Positions 1 through 8,434 are shown, numbered from the stretch's first letter. The stretch is DNA of 50,919 nucleotides from Candidatus Poribacteria bacterium WGA-3G (GCA_000406005.1 ASZN01000041.1:1-50919); one strand, 5' to 3'. Made by a program: numbers and translations. Notes: generated by a model from the letters alone, not told the origin.

Positions 1-108
1 TTCTTCACCCATTTCATGGGCATCTGCATAAACCATCGGGACACTACCAATTGCGAAAATACACGCAACGGCTAATAGACGAACTAACCAAACAGTATAC
101 GTTTTCAT
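1..108 (-). CDS. Secreted protein, N-terminal part only (runs off window edge)
   Basis: Reading leftwards from ATG at 108, the frame is open to the window edge and gives 36 residues beginning MKTYTVWLVRLLAVACIFAI. This is a standard Sec signal peptide: a positively charged start, a hydrophobic core of about 15 residues, and a likely cleavage after Ala-Asp-Ala near residue 29-31, followed by an acidic stretch. An AGGAG ribosome site lies at 120-124, correctly spaced. The protein should be exported across the inner membrane. The mature part is outside the window, so no function can be assigned. It is transcribed away from the cupin gene, making the region 109-428 a divergent intergenic region. 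Confidence 0.75.
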   Translation of the reverse strand, partial: MKTYTVWLVRLLAVACIFAIGSVPMVYADAHEMGEE

Positions 109-159
109 TAAATTAAATTCTCCTTTATGTGCATTTAAAATGCACTTACAGACTGTGTA

Positions 160-275
160 ATACCATTTCTGATTTTATTTGCCTCTTATGTAGCATAGAC
201 TGTTAGTCTGTGTTCCGGTATGCCACCGTATTTCATAACATGCGGTAATGCGACAACACTGTTTAGAAATGGTAT
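160..275. mobile_element. 116-bp MITE-like element with 11-bp terminal inverted repeats
   Basis: The ends are ATACCATTTCT (160-170) and AGAAATGGTAT (265-275), a perfect 11-bp inverted repeat. The interior carries a small hairpin (194-212). A 115-bp degenerate copy lies at 43326-43440 with the same internal order of sequence, and single ends recur at 19136 and 49660. No coding capacity is present, so any movement would need a transposase acting in trans. Confidence 0.75.
194..212. repeat. Dispersed short palindrome (CATAGACT-GTT-AGTCTGTG)
   Basis: An 8-bp stem with one T-G pair and a GTT loop. It is one of several related palindromes in the window (15882-15902, 18511-18531, 22156-22174 and its tandem copies, 43359-43377) whose stem bases change on both sides together. 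Confidence 0.75.
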
Positions 276-314
276 AATAATCTATAACTGACCGCTGATA
301 GCTATTTTTCTTTC

Positions 315-362
315 ACCAAGAACGCGATTTCCGATATCTAAAAATAGGCGCGCGTTCTTGGT
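315..362. promoter_or_regulatory. Perfect 12-bp inverted repeat upstream of the cupin promoter
   Basis: ACCAAGAACGCG (315-326) and its exact complement CGCGTTCTTGGT (351-362) flank a 24-nt AT-rich spacer. It ends 14 nt before the -35 box at 377. There is no upstream gene on this strand that would need a terminator, so an operator for the cupin/M20 operon is plausible, though unproven. Confidence 0.5.
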
Positions 363-376
363 CAAAACCATTCCCC

Positions 377-405
377 TTGATTTTTTTCCATTTCCGTGCT
401 ATACT
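377..405 (+). promoter_or_regulatory. Sigma70-type promoter of the cupin operon
   Basis: TTGATT (377-382), a 17-bp spacer and TATACT (400-405). The start site expected near 412 gives a short leader before the ATG at 429 or 438. Confidence 0.7.
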
Positions 406-437
406 GCGTCAAATCTTAACGAAAGGCGATGGACAAA

Positions 438-851
438 ATGAGCACGAAAGCACACGTCATCGATTTTGGAAAACAGAACCCTATAGACCGAGGAACCGGC
501 GTAAGAACCGTCCCGTTAGCCGGTAAATGGATCGACTCGACTTCACTCACCAACGGTGTGACGATGTTTGAACCCGGCGCAGCGATCGCACGCCATTACC
601 ATAATTGCGATGAATCCGTTACAATTCTCGAAGGCGAAGCCGCCTGTGAGGTAGATGGCGAAGTCTTTAAGATGAAAGCCTACGATACCACATTCGTCCC
701 CGCTGGCATCCCGCACCGGTTCTGGAATGAAAGCGGTGCACAGATGAAAATCTTGTGGACCTATGCCTCTGTCACTGTAACCCGTACCTTCACAGAAACC
801 GGTGAAACAGTCGGGCACTTGTCAGCCAGCGATCAGGCAGTTGTCACATAA
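438..851 (+). CDS. Small cupin-domain protein
   Basis: Encodes about 137 residues from the ATG at 438; an ATG at 429 would add three residues, but the GAAAGG site at 421-426 is only 2 nt from 429 and 11 nt from 438. Both cupin motifs are visible: motif 1 as HYHNCDESVTILEG with metal ligands His, His and Glu, and motif 2 as PAGIPHRFWN with the final His. A single double-stranded beta-helix fills the protein, as in Cupin_2 family members. Such proteins bind a divalent metal and may be dioxygenases, isomerases or small-ligand binding proteins; the substrate cannot be read from the sequence. It lies 21 nt upstream of an M20 peptidase, so the two are probably co-transcribed and act on the same amide or amino-acid-like compound, which is inference. 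Confidence 0.85.
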   Translation: MSTKAHVIDFGKQNPIDRGTGVRTVPLAGKWIDSTSLTNGVTMFEPGAAIARHYHNCDESVTILEGEAACEVDGEVFKMKAYDTTFVPAGIPHRFWNESGAQMKILWTYASVTVTRTFTETGETVGHLSASDQAVVT

Positions 852-872
852 CGGCGACGCAGGAGACATAAA

Positions 873-2111
873 ATGTCCGTTCAAACCTATATTAAGGAGA
901 ATCAGGCAGCTCTCTGTGCGTTGCTACAAGAACTCGTCAGGGTTCCGACGGTTAACCCACCGGGCGAAAATTATGCCGAAATCGTGGAATTACTTCGGGC
1001 GAAATGCGAAGCGTTAGGACTGCAAACACGGATTGCCGAAGTTCCAACGGAACGCGCCGAACAGGTGATCTCAAATGCGGATACCCATCCACGGTTAAAC
1101 CTCATCGCGCGGTGGGATGTCGGCGCGAAAAAAACGGTGCATTTCAACGCACACTACGATGTCGTGCCCGTTGCAGGAGAGTGGCGTTTCGGCAATCCGT
1201 TTAGCGGCGAAATTGATGGCGAATGGCTTTACGGACGTGGTGCCGACGATATGAAGGATGCCATCGCGGCACTCCTTTTCGCGATTCAGGCTATCCAAAA
1301 AACCGACACCGAACCGAAATTCAACGTCGAATGTTCCTTCACCTGCGATGAAGAGACCGGCGGGGAATTGGGTGCAGGGTACGTCGTCGAAGCAGGATTG
1401 GTTAACGCCGACTACGTTGTTAACTGCGAAGGTGGATCGAAGTTGAACATCGGTAACGGACATAACGGTGTCCTCTGGTTAGAAATTGAAGTTAAGGGCA
1501 AAGCGGCACACGGGGCTAACCCAGGTAAAGGTATAAACGCCTTTGAGAAGACTGCCGAACTCGTAACGGCACTCCAGCGCGTTAAACGGAATCTAAAATC
1601 ATCAGAACGCGCATTTAGGCTTCCTGATGGCAGTGACCGTTATCCAACACTGAACATCGGTGGGGCATTTCACGGCACCGATGGCGACAAAGTCAACACC
1701 GTTCCCTCAAGCGTTACATTCTCCATCGACCGACGGATTACACCCAACGAGAAACTTGAGTTTGCAGAACTCGAATTGCGGGAAGCGATTTCCGGGGCAT
1801 GTCAATACTACCCCGATTTGGACGCAGAAACACGCGCCATCTTGCGCATCGAACCGTGTTTGACGGATACCGATTCGCCAATAGCAGAAGCATTCGCCGA
1901 TGCCGTGCGTATCGTCCGTTTCAATCAACCGCGATTTAAAGGCACTACAGGGTTCACGGACTTACACTATTTCGTCAATACAGGTCTACCCGGCATCGGA
2001 TACGGACCCAGTGGCGAAGGCGGACACGCCATCAATGAGCGTGTGCATATCCCGGATCTCGTCAGAACCTCAGCTATCTATGCAACTTTCATGACCCGCG
2101 CAGAACTGTAA
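873..2111 (+). CDS. M20 family metallopeptidase (ArgE/DapE/CPG2-like)
   Basis: A 412-residue cytoplasmic zinc hydrolase, the usual length for the ArgE/DapE/ACY1/CPG2 family. Visible motifs are HYDVVP (His94, Asp96) for the first metal, GADDMKD (Asp126) for the bridging metal ligand, CDEETGGE (Glu160/161) for the catalytic base and metal ligand, and GFTDLHYF plus GPSGEGGHAINERV near the C-terminus, which supplies the last histidine ligand. A dimerisation insert (about residues 190-300) sits between the catalytic halves as expected. These enzymes remove an acyl group from an N-acyl amino acid or split a dipeptide; I cannot choose between succinyl-diaminopimelate, acetylornithine or another substrate. 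AGGAG precedes the ATG at the right distance. It follows the cupin gene in a likely operon. Confidence 0.9.
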   Translation: MSVQTYIKENQAALCALLQELVRVPTVNPPGENYAEIVELLRAKCEALGLQTRIAEVPTERAEQVISNADTHPRLNLIARWDVGAKKTVHFNAHYDVVPVAGEWRFGNPFSGEIDGEWLYGRGADDMKDAIAALLFAIQAIQKTDTEPKFNVECSFTCDEETGGELGAGYVVEAGLVNADYVVNCEGGSKLNIGNGHNGVLWLEIEVKGKAAHGANPGKGINAFEKTAELVTALQRVKRNLKSSERAFRLPDGSDRYPTLNIGGAFHGTDGDKVNTVPSSVTFSIDRRITPNEKLEFAELELREAISGACQYYPDLDAETRAILRIEPCLTDTDSPIAEAFADAVRIVRFNQPRFKGTTGFTDLHYFVNTGLPGIGYGPSGEGGHAINERVHIPDLVRTSAIYATFMTRAEL

Positions 2112-2126
2112 CCTTGGAGCAATACA

Positions 2127-2400
2127 ATGCAAAACCGAAGACCAGCCCCACTTAATGTTGTTCCGGGGGACCCCGAAGAAACAACATGGGCACTACCGGA
2201 GGGCGCAATTGCTCGATTGGGAAAAGGTAGCGTGGAGCAAGGAGATATTTCGGCGCATCAAGGCAGAACTGAAACAGGTGCGGATGCGCCGTCGCATGGA
2301 AGGTGAACGCGTTTCTATCAACGACGAGAAAAACAAGTTAACGATTGCCCTTAAAAAATACGCGGACTTTCGCGAAGTGCCACAAGACATGCAAGCCTGA
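2127..2400 (+). pseudogene. Small broken gene (two overlapping frames), unknown
   Basis: An ATG at 2127 with a GGAG site 8-9 nt upstream opens a 59-codon frame ending at 2306; it starts MQNRRPAPLNVV and contains LPEGAIARLGKG, a phrase I associate with the N-termini of WD40-type proteins in this kind of genome. A second frame, 2155-2400, continues past that stop with charged, helix-prone sequence (81 codons, e.g. IFRRIKAELKQVRMRRRMEG) but has no ribosome site of its own. The simplest reading is a decayed gene with a one- or two-base indel between about 2200 and 2300. Both frames might also be independent small genes. Function unknown. Confidence 0.4.
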
Positions 2401-2497
2401 TGAGCACCTCTTGAATAAAAAAATAAGGACTTGTGAGGTAAAAACATGCAGAAAATTTTCTGAATTCTGAAAAAACGCCTTTTTTTGAGAATTTAAT

Positions 2498-2526
2498 TTG
2501 ACTTAATCTTTTTGGTAGGGTATAAT
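2498..2526 (+). promoter_or_regulatory. Strong sigma70-type promoter
   Basis: TTGACT (2498-2503), 17-bp spacer, TATAAT (2521-2526). It faces the small gene at 2601. Confidence 0.75.
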
Positions 2527-2600
2527 TAATGACAGTGAACGTTTAGACGCGTTAATTTTATGTTTTTTCCGCTTAGCGGCGGGGAGAGGAAACAAGAGCG

Positions 2601-2747
2601 ATGAAAAGCAGAAACCGATTTCTGAATACCGTATTCAACAATGATCGCTTGAACGTGGTGGTAGATGTTTGGGTATCCGTGTTGTATGATATGCCTGATG
2701 CTACTGCATCGCCACGCCTGGCCCCCCCCCCACTTTACAGCCGTTAA
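2601..2747 (+). CDS. Small unknown protein ending in a poly-C tract (48 aa)
   Basis: An ATG at 2601 follows a purine-rich ribosome site (GGGGAGAGG, 2581-2589) and a good promoter at 2498-2526, so translation is likely. The product starts MKSRNRFLNTVFNNDRLNVV and ends after a run of ten C (2722-2731). With ten C the frame closes at 2747. If one C were lost, the frame would stay open to 2931 and add about 60 residues. I recognise no domain. Either this is a small orphan protein, or the C tract is a phase-variable or sequencing-error site in a protein of about 109 residues. Confidence 0.4.
   Translation: MKSRNRFLNTVFNNDRLNVVVDVWVSVLYDMPDATASPRLAPPPLYSR
2722..2731. repeat. C10 homopolymer inside a reading frame
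   Basis: Ten consecutive C on the + strand. It lies near the end of the frame starting at 2601, where a change of one base would move the stop from 2747 to 2931. Confidence 0.85.
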
Positions 2748-2899
2748 GTATTATACCTCACAAGATTGCTCCGGTTCCGGAGACCTTACGTTCCCGCGTG
2801 TTCCCTTTGTCAGCGACAAAGCATTGCATAGCGGGTTTTTTGTGTTGCATCGCAGATGGATCCACCGAGTGCGTTCCGTGGCGTTGCAACTTTTTTCCT

Positions 2900-2928
2900 T
2901 TGACAACAACACTGGAATGTGCTACACT
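2900..2928 (+). promoter_or_regulatory. Sigma70-type promoter for the 3119 gene
   Basis: TTGACA (2900-2905), 17-bp spacer, TACACT (2923-2928). The transcript would start near 2935 and have a leader of about 185 nt containing a hexamer repeat tract and a 12-bp hairpin. Confidence 0.75.
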
Positions 2929-2980
2929 TAGGTATGTCTCCTATTGTTGTTGTCATAAATATTTTTCAGATGGCAGCCTC

Positions 2981-3028
2981 AACGATAACGACAACGATAA
3001 CGATAACGACAACGATAACGATAACGAC
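2981..3028. repeat. Eight-unit AACGAT/AACGAC hexamer tract
   Basis: Forty-eight bases of uninterrupted hexamers AACGAT or AACGAC. The tract lies in the transcribed leader between the promoter at 2900-2928 and the gene at 3119. In one frame it would read as Asn-Asp repeats, but no credible gene uses it. Confidence 0.9.
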
Positions 3029-3056
3029 TAAATGAGTTGCCGTTATATAACCTTGT

Positions 3057-3092
3057 GAAGGAACCGAATACACATTGGCGTTCGGTTCCTTC
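3057..3092 (+). promoter_or_regulatory. 12-bp hairpin in the leader of the 3119 gene
   Basis: GAAGGAACCGAA (3057-3068) pairs perfectly with TTCGGTTCCTTC (3081-3092) across a 12-nt loop. It is followed by an A/G-rich stretch and the ribosome site, not by a T run, so it is not a classic terminator. It could be a translational control element or an operator. Confidence 0.6.
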
Positions 3093-3118
3093 AGAGGAAA
3101 AAGAGAGGGAGACGTAAA

Positions 3119-3610
3119 ATGACTGAAAAGTTACGCGGCGAATCTACTATGGATGATGCAAAAAGCACCACCAATGCAAACTCAGCACACGGGGCTTACG
3201 ATGAGATGAACCAACTTTTCGACGACATTGAGAAAGACCCCGAGGGTTTCAAAGGCGGAATGCGTCATGTCGCGGGCGAGGAGTTGGGAGAGGAGTATGC
3301 ACAATTCATTTTGGATGCGTTAGCCGAATTTCCAGATATTATGAGGGCCACGCCACTAACAATTGCGAAAATGAAGGCAGAAAACCCTTCACAGTTCCTG
3401 AAGCGAAAAGCAGAATTCGATGAGAAATTTAAAGACAGACAAATCGCTTTGTTTTCGAAACTACCACCTGAAATACAAGAAAGTAATCTCGCTTCTTGGA
3501 GAACGAATCTCAGTTTTTTCCACGACAGTGATACTATAGAACGTACCCTCCAAGACATGAATCTTGTCGACTCCGAGGAACCATCTGAACCCGATAAGGA
3601 AAACGCGTAA
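3119..3610 (+). CDS. Acidic protein of unknown function (163 aa)
   Basis: Starts at ATG 3119 with GGGAG at 3108-3112. An in-frame ATG at codon 11 is possible but has no better ribosome site. The product is hydrophilic, predicted mostly helical, rich in Glu and Asp, with acidic ends (residues about 30-42 and the last 15). No signal peptide, membrane segment or recognised domain. It has its own promoter (2900-2928) with a long structured leader. It ends 19 nt before the STT3-like gene, but nothing in the sequence links their functions. I do not recognise this protein. Confidence 0.7.
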   Translation: MTEKLRGESTMDDAKSTTNANSAHGAYDEMNQLFDDIEKDPEGFKGGMRHVAGEELGEEYAQFILDALAEFPDIMRATPLTIAKMKAENPSQFLKRKAEFDEKFKDRQIALFSKLPPEIQESNLASWRTNLSFFHDSDTIERTLQDMNLVDSEEPSEPDKENA

Positions 3611-3629
3611 CCACGCCGTGTTTGGACTG

Positions 3630-6007
3630 ATGAAAACGCTCCCTTTCAAACGCATCGGCACCGGTCTGATCCTCGCTGGCCTCCTGTTCCTCACCTTCTA
3701 CATTCGTATCCAAGGTGTGGAACGGATTCCAGATGGACAGTTTACCGGCAACGATGCATACCTTTACTACAAGCAAGCAGAAACCATTGCGGAACAGGGG
3801 CTTTACCTGCCCGCGATATGGACCGATGGCTGCCCCTCGGTAGAGATAACCAGCAGCTGCTATCGCTTTATGCCTACGTTATCGCATATACGCATAAAGT
3901 CTTCCCGTGGTTTTCTGTCTATGACATCCAACGCTACTCGCCAGCGGTCTGTTTTACCCTTGCGATCGGTGTCTTGTTTCTCTTTCTTACCCGGTGCTAC
4001 GGCGTGATGTTTGCCTCGATCGTGTCTGTGCTCTTAGCAACGCTCCCCGGTAGCATCAGTCGCAGTGCCGCAGGGTACGGAGACAGGGACGCATGGTACT
4101 ATCTGATAGGTGTTCTCGTCGTCACCAGTTACTTATGGAAAGAACAGATGGCACCCGGGCGACGTAGATGGATTGCCACCGCACTCGCGGGTTTTACCTG
4201 TTTCTTAGGTGGCATGAGTTGGGAAGGGTTCGGCGTTTTCGTCCTGATGATTGTCGCTCTCGAACTCTACAAGTTCTGCACTACAGACACCGAACAGCAC
4301 CTGAAAGAATATCTGCTCTATCTGTTGATGTTCGTGCCGTGGCTCTATCTGATAAGTCCTGCCTATCACAGTGGATATGGGTTCGCCGAGCACATCGGAG
4401 CACTGATGCTAATCGTCCCGCTGTTTGTATTTATGCTGCGTGGGATAAGATACCTACTTCTGAAATATATTGAACACCTCCGCCCGCACGCGCGAAAACT
4501 CGCTGGGCTATTAACAGTTCTCAGCCTCCTCTTTGCCGTGTGTTACTTTTTCCTCAAAAACGACACCTATGCGACAACGACAGTCCTTTTTAGCCAAAGC
4601 CGACTCCTCAAAGATGTCGGTGAATTAGCCGCCCCACACTTCGGGTATTGGCAGCGCCGATACGGTGCTATCTTCGTCTTAGGCAGCATCGGCTTGATCG
4701 TCGCACCCCTAGATTTGTGGAAGTGGAAAGGGCTACCTCTTGCACTCTCGCTGACGCTCTTCACCGCGACAACCTTCTTCCGTGATCCCCTCAACGAATG
4801 GACAGGCGAAAATCTCTGCGATACGTTGTTTATCGCTTCATTCGTTCTAACTATCCTCACACTCGGCTTCATCGTCATCCGCTCTGTCGAGACACCGAAA
4901 CATGTGCTTGTGACCCTCGCGATGCTGGCGTGGTTCCTTTTCTGGGTGAGTCTCTCACGGGGTGCGACACGCAGTGACCTCTTTATCGGTCTCCCGCTTG
5001 CTTACGGCACCGCATGGCTCCTCTATCTGTCACCAACACACCTCATACAATGGCTCAAGGATGTCAATATCGTGTATCCGCAGGTTTCAGAAAAGCGAGC
5101 GAAGATTATCTTCGCTGTCGTTGTGTTAATCCCCATCCTCTTTTGGACACCTGTTGGGGGACATGCCACCCGCTCCATCTATGCAGCGGCACGTATGAAG
5201 AATCCGACCCCAGGGAAAGGCAGCGAAGCAAAAGCACTCCATTGGATGAAAGACACACTCCCCGAAAACAGTGTCATCGCCGCAAACTGGGGTTCTGGCA
5301 ACAGAATAAACGTTCTCGGCGGTGTCAAAACGATCACCGACCCCGACCATTATATCCAGCACTGGATACATCTCTATTACCGACACGTCTTCTGTGCACA
5401 ATCCGAGCGAGAAGCCCTTGAGTTCTTGAAAACACACGGAGCAACACATCTGATGCTCAGCGAACACGGCATACTCTCTAATGCCGGGAGCTATTCATTC
5501 ATTGGCAGCGATGAAAACTCGGACAGGCAGTTTAGAATCTATCCACTTCAGAGAATGGAGACTTCTATCGGTTCGCCATACCGCTTAGTCTCACAACAGA
5601 ACAGAGCAAAAGAGACCTTTTACTTTCTTGATATTGCTCGCGCCACCGCTGAAAAATTAACGGTATCCGCCCAATTCAAAAACAGTATCAATCTCTCCAA
5701 AGAGATAAACGTATCTCCTGATGACGCAATGCAAACGTCCGTTGATTTTGAAGATGTCGGTGCCATTCTCTACTTTGATCCCCACGTCAGATTTCAGAAA
5801 GCCTACAGTGTTCCCGCCCCCGGTTGGAATAGCCTCGCGGTCAAACTCTACTTTCGGGGAGAACACAGCGACGCTTTTGTCCCTGTCTACCCCGTCCAGA
5901 GCGAAGTGCCTCCGAAAATCAAAATCTGGGAGATACACTATCCACCTGACATCCAAACAAATCCGAAATATCTCGCAACGCAACCGGACAAGACAGATGA
6001 GGAATGA
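3630..6007 (+). pseudogene. STT3-family oligosaccharyltransferase, disrupted by a one-base frameshift
   Basis: The N-terminal part reads from ATG 3630 (MKTLPFKRIGTG..., first membrane helix, then the GNDAYLYYKQAE loop) and the rest from about 3818 in another frame to 6007. Adding one G near 3815 restores a continuous ...LPADMDRWLPLGRD... protein of about 790 residues. Features fit the STT3/PglB/AglB family, integral membrane enzymes that transfer a lipid-linked glycan to protein Asn: about 11-13 membrane helices in the first two thirds, an acidic first loop, the second acidic motif SRSAAGYGDRDAWYY, and a soluble C-terminal domain. The usual WWDYG motif is replaced by ANWGSG at the matching place, so substrate or mechanism may differ. 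The following CotH-like gene overlaps its stop by 11 nt. The frameshift may be real decay or an assembly error; the downstream frame is otherwise undamaged. Confidence 0.8.
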
Positions 6008-7397
6008 ACCTTTTCCACTTCAAAAACTCACACTTTTTTTTCTTTGTGGGGTCCTATTCACCTTGACTGCTAGCGGCATCATCGCGCGCGCGGCACCTTC
6101 ACAGAAACCACAAAGCGCAGTGACTCTTCTGGAGGTTCCTCCTCCTCGTCCTGAGACGTTTTCATCAAATCTGCCGATTGTTATGATTGATACCTCGGGT
6201 CAGTGGATTCGCGATGAACCTAAAATCCCTGCACAGATGAAGATTATTTACGATAAATCCGGCGGTAGAAATACCCTAAATAGCCAACATATTGATTTCG
6301 AGGGGAAAATCGGCATAGAACTGAGAGGCAAAACATCGCTGAAGTTCCCAAAGCATCAGTACGGTATTGAAATTCAAGACAATGAAGGCAAAGACAAAGA
6401 CGCATCGTTATTGCAATTGCCAGCTGAATCGGACTGGGTGCTGAATGGCCCCTATTCAGATAAAACACTCATGCGAAATTATTTGGCGTACGCGTTCAGT
6501 CATCGCATTGGCAGATATGCGAGTAGAACAAAGTTTGTTGAAATGTTTCTCAATGATAAAGGGGATCCAACCCTCGAAAACAGACACTATGTTGGCATTT
6601 ATCTATTGATAGAAAAGATAAAACGGGGAAAAAACCGCGTGGATATAAAATTGCTGAAACCCGCGGACATTACCGGGGGCTATATCCTGAAGATAGACAA
6701 GAGGGACAAGTTCGAAACCTATTTTTTCACGGACTATGACACACGCATTTTTTATGTGTACCCCAAACCCCGCGATATGTCCGATGCCCAAAAAGCGTGG
6801 ATTCAGGACTATATGAACGCTTTTGAAACAGCCTTAGTTGGCAAGGATTTTAAGGATCCCGAACACGGGTACGCTAAATACATAGATATCCCTGCATTTA
6901 TTGACTATTTCATCATCAACGAACTTTTCAGAAACATAGATGGATTCCGATATAGCACATACATGCACAAAGAGAGAGGGGGTCCGTTGCACATGGGCCC
7001 CGTCTGGGATTTTAATCTCTCTATGGGCAATTCAAGTTTCTATCAGGGTTGGGAAACGCGCGGTTGGCTAAAAGACACCACCCCCGTCCCGTTCTGGTGG
7101 GATCGACTCCTAAAAGACAGAAATTTTACACACAAACTCGTCAAGAGATGGAAAGCACTGCGGAAAGATGAACTCGCGACATCAAAACTCCTTAAGGAAA
7201 TTGATCGGACAGCTGAATATCTATCTGAAGCACAAAAGCGAAACTTCCAGAGATGGCCTGTGCTAGGGCACCAGCTGTTTGGGAACCCCAACCGGGGCTA
7301 TGCGACCTATCAACAAGAGGTCCAACACATGAAAATATGGTTGCTCGCCCGTCTGAAATGGATGGATCGGCATCTTCAGTCGCCTCGGCTGTTCTAA
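5997..7397 (+). CDS. CotH-like kinase-fold protein, exported
   Basis: The start is ATG 5997, overlapping the STT3 stop by 11 nt; the frame is open further upstream, but only there does a clean signal peptide appear (MRNEPFPLQKLTLFFLCGVL..., cleavage after Ala-Arg-Ala-Ala near residue 30). About 466 residues. The CotH family marks are clear: GIELRGKTSLKFPKHQYGIE with the conserved Arg, Ser and Lys, LNGPYSDKTLMRNYLAY, YVGIYLLIEKIKRGKNRVDI, GGYILKIDK, and GPVWDFNLSMGN, whose Asp is the metal-binding residue. Family members are atypical protein kinases that phosphorylate secreted or spore-coat proteins; in non-sporulating bacteria the targets are unknown. Translational coupling to the STT3 gene suggests both modify exported proteins, which is inference. 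Confidence 0.85.
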   Translation: MRNEPFPLQKLTLFFLCGVLFTLTASGIIARAAPSQKPQSAVTLLEVPPPRPETFSSNLPIVMIDTSGQWIRDEPKIPAQMKIIYDKSGGRNTLNSQHIDFEGKIGIELRGKTSLKFPKHQYGIEIQDNEGKDKDASLLQLPAESDWVLNGPYSDKTLMRNYLAYAFSHRIGRYASRTKFVEMFLNDKGDPTLENRHYVGIYLLIEKIKRGKNRVDIKLLKPADITGGYILKIDKRDKFETYFFTDYDTRIFYVYPKPRDMSDAQKAWIQDYMNAFETALVGKDFKDPEHGYAKYIDIPAFIDYFIINELFRNIDGFRYSTYMHKERGGPLHMGPVWDFNLSMGNSSFYQGWETRGWLKDTTPVPFWWDRLLKDRNFTHKLVKRWKALRKDELATSKLLKEIDRTAEYLSEAQKRNFQRWPVLGHQLFGNPNRGYATYQQEVQHMKIWLLARLKWMDRHLQSPRLF

Positions 7398-7447
7398 CAC
7401 TTTCGTCCGCACAGTTCGACACGGGCGCGTGTCGCAAAGCACCCTGT

Positions 7448-7926
7448 ATGAAACGGATCATTTTCACCCTTCGCGCCATTTATCTTTTGATATTTGGCGC
7501 GTTTATATTCTTACTTGTTTTATTTTTTCTGCGTCGTTCATCGGTAGAAGCGATAAAGACGGTGGAAGTCGCCCCCACTGTGCGCGTCTCGCGTGCTGTC
7601 GGTGTCCGTTTTCCGTCTGTCGATTTTGATTCAGAGGCTTACTACCGTCCGATTTTGGAATACAATCTATTTCGTCCGTTAGGTTGGACCCCGCCCCACC
7701 CCGTTGAACCGTATCGCTTACTTGGCACACTCCTCCCTATAGATAAAGCACGCTCCCGAAAGCGATCCTTGAATCAACGGAAACCGGAAAGAAAACCTAT
7801 ATCGTTTCTGTGGGTGATAAGATAGACGCATTGACCGTAGTTGTGGAGATCCGCGCGAAGTCAGTGGTGCTTTCAACCGCAGGGCAGCAAAGAACGCTAC
7901 GGCTTGCGATTGTTTTATTCAAGTGA
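7448..7926 (+). pseudogene. PulC/PilP-like inner-membrane protein with frameshift
   Basis: From ATG 7448 the product has a short basic start, one membrane helix (about residues 8-27), then a periplasmic part containing YYRPILEYNLFRPLGW. Between about 7745 and 7765 the sense frame changes: the first frame runs into a low-quality Arg/Lys-rich tail ending at 7825, while the other frame carries the expected continuation LPKAILESTETGKKTYIVSV, GDKIDALTVVVEIRAKSVVL and a stop at 7926. The layout (single helix, then a small beta-sheet domain with 'VGDKI...V..I....V.L') matches the T2SS protein C / PilP type of secretin-connecting protein. No other secretion genes are nearby. Either a recent pseudogene or an indel error. 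Confidence 0.65.
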
Positions 7927-8355
7927 ACGATTTGCTGTCCTCATCGTCTAAAGGTTCATGTTTCCGCGATGTTTGTGTCGCGGTGTCGTGAAAGCTAACA
8001 GTTATTTCGGGGATCGCCTTTGTGTCTGTCCCCGTATTATTCTCAAAGGTGGCTGCATTCCGTTTCCCTGCACGCGCATACCCCTTTTGAATCCATAGAG
8101 ACCCACCCGCGATCCCTGCCGTGCATGCCTTCTGTCTGTGCGCTCGTGTCTCGTGTCAGATTAAGAATGCTTTACCGCTACAGCGAGGCAATACGTGCAG
8201 TCCCTCGATTTCTCTCCGAACGGTCCATTGCTGGCAAGTGGCGAGGATGATGGCACTATCCCATTGTGGGATATAAAACCCTTCATAGACGCTTAAAGCC
8301 TTACTAAGCGTGTCCTGCCTCTCTGCCAAGGGTGGATATGACTGCCGATTTTTGT
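7927..8355. other. Gene-poor stretch with decayed WD40 sequence
   Basis: No intact gene. Codon-like patches in several frames and the WD40 remnant at 8168-8296 indicate an eroded coding region. Nothing else recognisable. Confidence 0.6.
8168..8296 (+). pseudogene. WD40-repeat protein remnant (C-terminal end)
   Basis: In the frame ending with TAA at 8294-8296 the sequence reads VQSLDFSPNGPLLASGEDDG followed by TIPLWDIKPFIDA. This is a nearly complete WD40 blade: the SPNG turn, the LLASG strand and the closing LWD. Only about 40 codons remain and no start or further blades can be traced upstream, so this is the tail of a gene that has been deleted or eroded. Confidence 0.75.
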
Positions 8356-8384
8356 TTGATTCCCTGCCTTAGATGTGTTATTAT
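8356..8384 (+). promoter_or_regulatory. Sigma70-type promoter of the ATPase/TOPRIM module
   Basis: TTGATT (8356-8361), 17-bp spacer, TATTAT (8379-8384), about 50 nt before the ATG at 8435. Confidence 0.65.
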
Positions 8385-8434
8385 TTTCATATCACATTCG
8401 CGAAAATAGAAATTTTTAAAGGAAACTGATCGTT

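Noticed and set aside
2798..3031. 77-codon frame ending in Asn-Asp repeats
   Set aside because: It crosses a consensus promoter and its repeats come from a microsatellite; no ribosome site at its start.
3057..3092. Hairpin as a rho-independent terminator
   Set aside because: It is followed by an A/G-rich ribosome-site region, not a T run, and lies upstream of the gene it would end.
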